Source of the DNA: CBFHSF01 sp965661055
Lineage (GTDB): Bacteria; Bacteroidota; Bacteroidia; Flavobacteriales; Schleiferiaceae
Direction: 5' to 3'
DNA length: 53,775 nt
Assembly (NCBI GenBank): GCA_965661055.1
Contig: CBFICS010000015.1
Location: 1-53,775 of the forward strand
Translations under genes and position numbers: made by a program
The notes under the pieces: model-generated
The model's database searches: none
What the model was told of the DNA's origin: nothing
The model's input: the letters and a program-made list of their open reading frames with translations, nothing else
In this document: in pieces, positions 1 to 6,244 of the stretch
How the letters are laid out: every line of letters begins with the position of its first letter
Numbering within the stretch: the stretch's first letter is position 1

Positions 1-377
1 GTGTGGTTGACAAATAATCCTTTCAAAGCCTCTCTTGAAGCCTTTAGTTCATCGTGCAAAGGACAGGGTGTTTTATCTGAGCATTTCTTTAATCCAATGG
101 CGCAACGCGTAAACCGGTCTTCACCTTCTAAAAATTGAATTAACTCACTCAAGGGCCTATCCTGACTTTTCGGGTGAAGGCAAATCCCGCCTCCGGGCCC
201 TTTTAAACTTTTCACCCAATTCTCTTTGACCAACTCACTGATTAACTTCCCTAAAAAACGCCTGGGAATATTCAGCGTTTCTGAACAATGATCTAACGTA
301 AAATGAATACTCTCACCAGGAGCACTATCTAAAAAAAACAAAAGTCTTAAGGAATATTCTGTGGTTTTATAAAACAT
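1..377 (-). CDS. Rrf2-family transcriptional regulator, Fe-S type (3' end cut by window edge)
   Basis: The reverse strand reads open from an ATG at 375-377 to the window edge: 125 codons with no stop, so the C-terminus is missing. The N-terminus starts MFYKTTEYSLRLLFFL, followed by a winged-helix region with a KGPGGGICL wing, as in IscR/NsrR/CymR-type Rrf2 proteins. Near residues 90-105 three cysteines are spaced C-x6-C-x5-C (RCAIGLKKCSDKTPC), close to the Fe-S cluster ligands of IscR and NsrR, so it probably senses iron-sulfur status, oxygen or NO. It is divergent from nadA across a 26-bp palindrome, so it is a likely regulator of nadAB and of itself. The signal sensed cannot be told from sequence. 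Family call strong, ligand uncertain. Confidence 0.85.
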   Translation of the reverse strand, partial: MFYKTTEYSLRLLFFLDSAPGESIHFTLDHCSETLNIPRRFLGKLISELVKENWVKSLKGPGGGICLHPKSQDRPLSELIQFLEGEDRFTRCAIGLKKCSDKTPCPLHDELKASREALKGLFVNH

Positions 378-416
378 TTAATAGCACTTACGAGTTGAGT
401 TTTCTAAGATAATTCA

Positions 417-442
417 AATAAAATACCTAAAGGTATTTTATT
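417..442. promoter_or_regulatory. 26-bp palindrome, candidate Rrf2 operator
   Basis: Perfect 11-bp inverted arms AATAAAATACC and GGTATTTTATT are separated by TAAA. The palindrome lies 39 bp upstream of the Rrf2-type gene start and ends 5 bp before the nadA -7 element, so a bound protein would cover the nadA promoter spacer and the divergent promoter. The arms and centre spacing fit a dimeric winged-helix protein. The assignment to the adjacent regulator is inferred from position. Confidence 0.6.
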
Positions 443-447
443 GTGTT

Positions 448-455
448 TACTTTTG
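448..455 (+). promoter_or_regulatory. nadA -7 promoter element (TACTTTTG)
   Basis: TACTTTTG matches the Bacteroidota -7 consensus TAnnTTTG. It predicts transcription starting near 459-462, about 60 nt before the nadA ATG chosen here. No clear TTG is present at -33, where the palindrome arm lies instead, so the promoter may depend on an activator. Confidence 0.55.
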
Positions 456-521
456 CACCACAATCAGTTGAAAACTCACAAAAATCCTTGCGATATTTGT
501 ATTGTCAAAGCATCATTCATC

Positions 522-1451
522 ATGGAACAAAAAGAATTAATTGAGAAAATCAACCAGCTGAGAAAAGACAAGAATGCCATTATTTTAGGCCACTATTATC
601 AGCGACCCGAAATTCAAGAAATCTCAGATTTTGTTGGCGACAGTTTAGAGCTTTCTAGAAAGGCCATGGAAACCAAAGCAGACATTATTCTATTTGCAGG
701 GGTGTACTTCATGGCAGAAACGGCCAAAGTTTTAAATCCTTCAAAAAAGGTCTTAGTTCCAGATTTAGATGCCGGTTGTTCTTTAGAAATGTCTTGTCCG
801 GCAGACAAGCTAAAAGAGTTCAAAGAGGCCAATCCAGACCACTTGGTCCTTACTTATATTAATGCCAGTGCTGACGTTAAGGCTTTGAGCGACTACATCT
901 GTACCAGCTCAAATGCTGAGAAAATCTTAGCAAACATTCCTCTTGACAAGCCTCTTTTGTTTGCCCCAGATAAAAATTTGGGTGCTTATTTAATGGCTAA
1001 AACAGGACGTAAAATGGACCTGTGGGATGGGGTTTGTATAGTTCATGAGGCTTTTTCTCTAGAAAAATTGGTCAACCTAAAGCTTGAACACCCCAATAGT
1101 AAAGTGGTGGCACACCCAGAAAGCGGAAGCGATGTTTTGAAAATCGCAGACTTTATTGGGTCTACCAGCAAAATGATAAAGTACATTGAAGGGACAGATT
1201 GCAAGAGCTTTATTGTGGGTACGGAAGCAGGAATCCTTCACGATTTAAAAAAGAGGGTACCTAACAAAGAACTCATTCCAGTTCCTATAGATGAAGACAA
1301 TACTTGTTCTTGTTCAGAATGTGGATTTATGAAGCTTAACACCCTTGAAAAAATTTACAAAGCGCTGTTAGACGAGTCTCCAGAAGTGTTTCTTGATGAT
1401 GAAATTCTTGAAGACGCAAGACGTCCGCTTGAGAGAATGATGGCGCTTTGA
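522..1451 (+). CDS. nadA: quinolinate synthase NadA
   Basis: Condenses iminoaspartate with dihydroxyacetone phosphate to quinolinate, the second step of de novo NAD synthesis, using a [4Fe-4S] cluster. The 309-residue product has the family start (KNAIILGHYYQ, residues 18-26), and the expected cluster cysteines fit C86 (DAGCSL), C172 (DGVCIVH) and a C-terminal cysteine, probably C267, in TCSCSECGF. The reading frame is open back to 441, but the predicted transcription start near 460 and the normal NadA N-terminus favour the ATG at 522. The stop overlaps the nadB start (TTGA), so nadA and nadB are translationally coupled. Its Fe-S cluster gives a rationale for control by the adjacent Rrf2-type protein. 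Confidence 0.96.
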   Translation: MEQKELIEKINQLRKDKNAIILGHYYQRPEIQEISDFVGDSLELSRKAMETKADIILFAGVYFMAETAKVLNPSKKVLVPDLDAGCSLEMSCPADKLKEFKEANPDHLVLTYINASADVKALSDYICTSSNAEKILANIPLDKPLLFAPDKNLGAYLMAKTGRKMDLWDGVCIVHEAFSLEKLVNLKLEHPNSKVVAHPESGSDVLKIADFIGSTSKMIKYIEGTDCKSFIVGTEAGILHDLKKRVPNKELIPVPIDEDNTCSCSECGFMKLNTLEKIYKALLDESPEVFLDDEILEDARRPLERMMAL

Positions 1452-2947
1452 ACCCCGCATACAAATATGACGTAGTAATTGTTGGAGCAGGAATTTCTGG
1501 ACTTTCAACCGCCATTCTTTTGGCAAGAAAAAATCCAAAGCTTTCTATTGTGGTGCTTTCTAAGGGAGGCCCTACCAAGGCCAACACCTATTATGCACAA
1601 GGCGGAATCGCTTTAACCCTTCCAGACACCCCTGGGGGAATAGAAAATCACATTCAAGACACGCTAAAAGCAGGCGCCTACCGTGGTGATCAGTCTGTGG
1701 CTAGCACCTTAATTGCAAAAAGTCCAGAGGTCTTAAAGTTCTTGCAGTCATGTGCAATAGGATTTGATTTTGAAAACGGACACCTAGAAGTAGGACTAGA
1801 AGGTGGGCACAGCATCCCGAGAATTCTACACACAAAAGACTTTACCGGCAGGTCTATCATGGAAGGCCTTTACAAAGAGGTGGTAAAATTTAAAAACATT
1901 CAACTGCAACCTCATCTCTTTGCCAAGCAATTGCGGATTGAAAACCATCAAATTTCTGGAATAATAACCCTTTCGGGGGAAGGTGAGTACCCCATTGACA
2001 CGAACAATGTGGTTCTAGCCGGAGGCGGAATGGGAGCGCTATTTAAACACACTTCTAATCCGGACAACTCAACCGGTGATGCCATTTCATTAGGACTAGA
2101 GGCGAAGGCAAAAATGAGGGACCTTCCGTTTATTCAATATCACCCTACGTTTTTCTACCGCGCAATAGGCAAAGGATTTCTGGTTTCTGAAGCCGTTAGA
2201 GGCGAAGGCGCCATACTGAGAAACGAGCATAGTGAAGCTTTTATGGAAAATGAACACCCCATGAAAGACTTGGCCCCTAGAGATATTGTGGCTCGAGCAA
2301 TTCAAAAACAAATTAGAGGTCACTCTCTACCTTACGTTAAATTAGATATCTCTAGCATAAACCACTTCGAAGAAAAGTTTCCGACCATAACAAAACTTGC
2401 AGAAGACGCAGGACATCCAATTTCTGAAGGATATTTACCCGTTTGTCCGGCAACCCATTTTTACATCGGTGGCATTGAGGCTACTGCAGGTGGTAAAACC
2501 AGTATCAAAGGCCTTTTTGCTATGGGAGAATGTGCCTCTACAGGGTTTCATGGCGCTAACAGGTTGGCTTCAAACAGCCTTCTAGAAGGAGTTGCCATGG
2601 CCTTTGTTTTTACAGAAGAAAATGATTTCACCCCACAGAGCACAAATCTTCTTCCGGCAAAGGGAATTTCCAATTTTGGAAGGTTTCACTACGCCAACAT
2701 TGAAATGAAAAACGCCCTGCAGTCTATTGCACAAGACTCACTGGGCGTTTCCATAAAAAATGTTCACCTAAAAAGTGGACTCAAAAGACTCTGTCGACTT
2801 ATGCCAAAGGTTGAACAGTTAGCTGAACAGTACCCTTATGACCTTTGTCAACTTGAAAACCATAACAGAGCTAGGGTTTTAAAGGCAATTCTTGAAGAGT
2901 CCATTGACCAGTCAGAAAACATAGGATGTTTTTTCAAAGAGTTATAG
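1448..2947 (+). CDS. nadB: L-aspartate oxidase NadB
   Basis: FAD enzyme that oxidises L-aspartate to iminoaspartate for NadA. The 499-residue product has the dinucleotide-binding GAGISG at 13-18, the succinate dehydrogenase/fumarate reductase flavoprotein fold with QYHPTFFY in the catalytic region, and GANRLASNSLLEG in the C-terminal FAD region. The start is TTG at 1448, overlapping the nadA stop; no ATG or GTG is available in frame before the Rossmann motif, and the motif begins at the normal distance from this codon. nadC is not in the window. The 3' end overlaps the convergent TonB receptor gene by 6 bp. Confidence 0.95.
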   Translation: MNPAYKYDVVIVGAGISGLSTAILLARKNPKLSIVVLSKGGPTKANTYYAQGGIALTLPDTPGGIENHIQDTLKAGAYRGDQSVASTLIAKSPEVLKFLQSCAIGFDFENGHLEVGLEGGHSIPRILHTKDFTGRSIMEGLYKEVVKFKNIQLQPHLFAKQLRIENHQISGIITLSGEGEYPIDTNNVVLAGGGMGALFKHTSNPDNSTGDAISLGLEAKAKMRDLPFIQYHPTFFYRAIGKGFLVSEAVRGEGAILRNEHSEAFMENEHPMKDLAPRDIVARAIQKQIRGHSLPYVKLDISSINHFEEKFPTITKLAEDAGHPISEGYLPVCPATHFYIGGIEATAGGKTSIKGLFAMGECASTGFHGANRLASNSLLEGVAMAFVFTEENDFTPQSTNLLPAKGISNFGRFHYANIEMKNALQSIAQDSLGVSIKNVHLKSGLKRLCRLMPKVEQLAEQYPYDLCQLENHNRARVLKAILEESIDQSENIGCFFKEL

Positions 2948-4870
2948 TCCAAAAGTTAGCTGAATAAAGTAGTTTCTTCCAGGGTGAATTAACGGACGCC
3001 AGTCCATTGCATCTACATAGGCCATGTTAAACATGTTAGCAACCCCTAAAGAGGCCTCCAGGGTGATTTTTGAATATTCAAAGTTTGCCAAAAAAACCAC
3101 ATCGGTAGTTTGATACCCATCCGTGCGAAACTCAGCCAATTCTGAATTAACCCTACCCTTTTTCCCAGCGAGCATTTGCCTTACAGAAACCGTGTAATCT
3201 AAGTAAGAATATGAAACGGATAATTGATTCCTCAAAGGCAATGTCAAAGGTATAGGACTCCCATCTTCAAGGGTTGACCATTGGTAATCAAGAGTGTTTT
3301 TTAAAGTGATCCCTGAAGAAAACTCTTTGACCACGATTGAATTCACACCTACTTGTTGGGCGGTTCCGATGTTTTGATATTGTCTTACTCCTTTGGCCCC
3401 AAGGGTCATTCCTGAATAATTTGTAAACTGTCCAAAAATGTATTCATTGTAAAGGTTTGCAAACACCTGGCTTGTAATGCTCCATCCTGAAAGATTGATA
3501 GAATGTTGGGCGCTAAATTGCAAAATGGACTCAGTTTTTAAATCCGGATTTCCCAAATAGTCGTACCCGTCATTTGCGTTGTACAAGTAAAACCCATATC
3601 TCTCTGAAACTCCCGGGGCTCTAGAACTGTATTGTGCTGAAAAATTGTATTTCGATTTTTCTCTGTAGTAATCAAAAGAATAGTCACCTGAAAAATTAAC
3701 ATCAGAACGTCCTAAATCTTCAAATCCAAAAACAGCCCATTGATCAGCGCCAAAGCTATCGGTAATCATCATATCTTGGTAGCTAATAAGTCCACCGAAA
3801 GAATGTGTGAATCGATCTGATTCTCTCACAAAACGGGTAGATAGAACTCCTGAGGTCCATTTGGTATCAGGCCAGGTCAACATAAACATAGGACTGTAAA
3901 AGTCTTGATACATGGTCATTTCTGCTCGACGGTAATTTCTAAATCCTTCGGCCTTTACACTAATTTTCCAGCTATTGACCTGTTTACCCCCTTCAACAAA
4001 TCCACCGTAAGTGGTAGACCAGCCGGGCATATCCATATGGACCAATACTTCTCGGTTAGAATCATCCATTACGTGAAAAACAGAATTGGCATACCCTTTA
4101 AACTTTAACCAAGTTCCTTTTTCAAAGCTTCGTTCAAGTCCTACGCTTGCCATGGCTGCCTCGGCCTTTGAAACGTCCATAGGCAATCCGGCATAACCAA
4201 TATCGGTTGCCAAATCAGCAACCCCATCAAACGAAAGTTTCCAATCTTTTAATGAAATAGCATAGTAAAGCCTTCCGTTGGTTTTTGAATAGCCCGTAAA
4301 AGCCAACTTCTCACCATTAGGCATAGAGTAATTGTCGTGCTTTCTCTGACTAAACTGAACTAAAAATTGATGATTTTGATAAGAACCAGAGGCATTAAGA
4401 GAATATCCATACCCGTTGACCCCAAGGTTCGCGTAGGTACTTGCCCTAGCTTTAAAGAGTTGATTAGACTGGGGTTTTACCAACTGCAAATTAATTCCGT
4501 TGGTACCTCCACCCCCACCATGGTTTGATTCAATAGACGCTAAATTCCCCGTTTCAACGTACGAGGTAATGGGGTCCATTCTATCGGTGCAAGCACCAAA
4601 TACGCGCATGCCATCAAGTGTGACGTTTAAGCGATCTGCAGAAAGACCTCTATAAACCAAATCTTTTCCGTATTGACCTCTATTAATTAGGGTTACGCCT
4701 TTGTAAACTGAGAGTACTTCTTCAACGGTTGACTGTTGGGTAACAGGATTATTTGCGGCATCAAAAACTACCACTTCATTGAGTACTTCGTTCTTCAGAC
4801 TGTCTTGCGATTGACTCCATGCAGAAATTGCCGCCCCAAAAAGGGCAGCAATCCATAGGTAATGTTTCAT
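2942..4870 (-). CDS. TonB-dependent outer membrane receptor, OprC/NosA-like (copper)
   Basis: A 642-residue outer membrane receptor with signal peptide (MKHYLWIAALFGAAISAWSQ), plug domain (about 30-130) and beta-barrel ending in an aromatic-rich strand (YFIQLTFGL). In the plug, GACTDRMDP (93-100) matches the OprC/NosA signature and carries C94-xxx-M98. In the barrel, FHVMDD carries H266-x-M268. In OprC the CxxxM and HxM motifs jointly bind copper, so finding both at plausible positions is a specific argument for copper import. There is no carboxypeptidase-like N-terminal extension, unlike SusC proteins. It is the last gene of a three-gene minus-strand run (24 bp after the lipoprotein gene). 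Substrate is inferred, not shown. Confidence 0.85.
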   Translation of the reverse strand: MKHYLWIAALFGAAISAWSQSQDSLKNEVLNEVVVFDAANNPVTQQSTVEEVLSVYKGVTLINRGQYGKDLVYRGLSADRLNVTLDGMRVFGACTDRMDPITSYVETGNLASIESNHGGGGGTNGINLQLVKPQSNQLFKARASTYANLGVNGYGYSLNASGSYQNHQFLVQFSQRKHDNYSMPNGEKLAFTGYSKTNGRLYYAISLKDWKLSFDGVADLATDIGYAGLPMDVSKAEAAMASVGLERSFEKGTWLKFKGYANSVFHVMDDSNREVLVHMDMPGWSTTYGGFVEGGKQVNSWKISVKAEGFRNYRRAEMTMYQDFYSPMFMLTWPDTKWTSGVLSTRFVRESDRFTHSFGGLISYQDMMITDSFGADQWAVFGFEDLGRSDVNFSGDYSFDYYREKSKYNFSAQYSSRAPGVSERYGFYLYNANDGYDYLGNPDLKTESILQFSAQHSINLSGWSITSQVFANLYNEYIFGQFTNYSGMTLGAKGVRQYQNIGTAQQVGVNSIVVKEFSSGITLKNTLDYQWSTLEDGSPIPLTLPLRNQLSVSYSYLDYTVSVRQMLAGKKGRVNSELAEFRTDGYQTTDVVFLANFEYSKITLEASLGVANMFNMAYVDAMDWRPLIHPGRNYFIQLTFGL

Positions 4871-4894
4871 TACATTTTATTTAGAGTCTTAGAC

Positions 4895-5713
4895 TTATTG
4901 AAAGTCTATAACAAAGTACTTTCCGTCTAAAATTTGATTTGACTGATCGTCCATAACATCAATGTTAACCCACCACAATCCAGTCATGGTAAAATTAACT
5001 TTGCCCATGTAGTGACCGTCACCCATATCTAATGGATCAACGTTGTTCGGAGAGCCATGGCCCATGGTAGGCATTTCTGGCTCAATCGCCATACTAAAAC
5101 CTGTTACAGCAGGAAAATCCATCATAGATTCTCTTTTGTACAAGGCTACTTCAAAATCATTAATACCCACCCTAGGGGCAGAAGGCTCTATTAAAGCTAA
5201 GAAATAGGCGGTACTTGTAGTAGTGTCTACAAAATTGATCAGCTTTGACTCAACCGGTTGAAGTACCACAATTTCTGAGGCTGCATGCGTATGCACTGTA
5301 TCGTGCTCAATGTGAACTTCAAGGTCCCAAGTACCCATAGCGCCCGTAGGCATAATAAAGGTTATGGCTCCGGCGTAAGCCTTGGTGGTGGCATTGTACA
5401 TAGGTTGTTCTACCGGACATGAATGTGACATGGTAGGCATAGTCATTATAGGCTCAAAGTACACGTCAGCATCATTAACCACTTGGTTGTTTTTGTAAAC
5501 TTTTGCCTGTACTCTATTGTAACCCACCATTAAATCTCCATCTGCATAAACTTTTACAGAATAATCTGGATCATCCGCTGAAACAGTGGTAATCAAGGTC
5601 CACTCAGCTAAAGGATCAGTAGGTGTGTTTATAATGGGATCTTCGTTTTTATCACATGAAGATAATATCATAAGCAGCCCAGCTGCCAATGAAGCAAAAA
5701 TTGAATTTTTCAT
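4895..5713 (-). CDS. lipoprotein with two Met/His motif repeats (YtkA/FixH-like), probable copper binding
   Basis: A 272-residue predicted lipoprotein: signal peptide with lipobox LSSC, Cys20 as the lipid anchor. Two related beta-sandwich-like segments follow, one with MTMPTMSHSCP (90-100) and one with EPEMPTMGHGSP (211-222). A MPxMxHG-type loop followed by a GxYxGxVxFxMxGxW strand is characteristic of YtkA-like and FixH-like periplasmic domains that handle copper; the second repeat shows this clearly (GDGHYMGKVNFTMTGLWW). His-rich HIEHDTVHTHA at about 134-144 adds further ligands. It sits between the copper-type receptor and the small Cys-rich protein, so a surface or periplasmic copper relay is likely. 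Domain family assigned from motifs only. Confidence 0.75.
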   Translation of the reverse strand: MKNSIFASLAAGLLMILSSCDKNEDPIINTPTDPLAEWTLITTVSADDPDYSVKVYADGDLMVGYNRVQAKVYKNNQVVNDADVYFEPIMTMPTMSHSCPVEQPMYNATTKAYAGAITFIMPTGAMGTWDLEVHIEHDTVHTHAASEIVVLQPVESKLINFVDTTTSTAYFLALIEPSAPRVGINDFEVALYKRESMMDFPAVTGFSMAIEPEMPTMGHGSPNNVDPLDMGDGHYMGKVNFTMTGLWWVNIDVMDDQSNQILDGKYFVIDFQ

Positions 5714-5770
5714 TGTAGTGTTTTGTCGTAATTAAATAAATGGTAGTCTTAGTCTTGGATAGATAAAGTG

Positions 5771-6148
5771 CTACGACAAACGCGGAGGATCTAACTTTGA
5801 AGTGAAATACCCATTAGATAATTCATCAGAGTAGTCCATCATTAAATTGGGACTTGAATCTGTCTTGAAAACGGCAAAAGTCAATTCTTCTTGAAGTGTG
5901 ATTAATGTAGATTCACGGAAAGATTCTGCGGCAGGAGCTTTGGGTTCAGACCCCTTATTGCCTTCTTGTGCTAACTGCTTACTCAGGTGACATTTTCCGT
6001 TACACTTTAGTTCTGGCTTGTCTTGGTTTACACATAATACATTAGTGTAATAAGACTTCTGAATACTGTAATTCACCAATAACATAGAGTTAGCAAGCTG
6101 AAGCCAGCTAAACACAACAATAATGAATATGGAGAAGAATGGTTTCAC
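5771..6148 (-). CDS. small Cys-rich membrane-anchored protein of the copper operon
   Basis: Predicted 125 residues from a GTG at 6148 (VKPFFSIFIIVVFSW...). One N-terminal membrane segment is followed by CVNQDKPELKCNGKCHLSKQL, with three cysteines and a histidine in the form C-x9-C-x3-C-H, and then a polar tail. The frame is open upstream to an ATG at 6238, but a perfect -7 element (TACCTTTG) lies at 6153-6160, so that ATG would not be transcribed from it. I recall similar short proteins with a CNGKCHL core beside Bacteroidota copper-type receptors, but no function is established. Likely a periplasm-facing metal-binding protein and the first gene of the operon with the lipoprotein and receptor. 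Start uncertain. Confidence 0.6.
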   Translation of the reverse strand: MKPFFSIFIIVVFSWLQLANSMLLVNYSIQKSYYTNVLCVNQDKPELKCNGKCHLSKQLAQEGNKGSEPKAPAAESFRESTLITLQEELTFAVFKTDSSPNLMMDYSDELSNGYFTSKLDPPRLS

Positions 6149-6152
6149 TTTA

Positions 6153-6190
6153 CAAAGGTATTGAGAGAATAAATACAATACTGTAATACA
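6153..6190 (-). promoter_or_regulatory. promoter and TACA/TGTA dyads before the copper operon
   Basis: On the minus strand TACCTTTG (6160-6153) is a perfect -7 element ending 4 nt before the GTG at 6148. About 13-30 bp further upstream is TACA-N4-TGTA (6174-6185), overlapping TGTA-A-TACA (6182-6190). No well-spaced TTG is visible. The dyads sit where the -33 region should be and could bind a metal-responsive regulator. The promoter element is seen; the operator role is a guess. Confidence 0.45.
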
Positions 6191-6244
6191 AGTTACTTTT
6201 TTTTCTCTCTTAAAAAACCAGAAATGAGTATTCGACAAATGTGG

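Noticed and set aside
441..521. Longer N-terminus for NadA starting at 441
   Set aside because: The predicted transcription start near 460 is downstream of it, and the family N-terminus begins at the ATG at 522.
2942..4870. SusC-type glycan receptor
   Set aside because: There is no N-terminal carboxypeptidase-like domain and no SusD partner, and the copper motifs CxxxM and HxM are present.
6149..6238. Upstream ATG for the small copper-operon protein
   Set aside because: A perfect -7 element lies between it and the GTG at 6148, and the extra residues look unlike a signal sequence. Kept open as an alternative, since 5' mapping is lacking.
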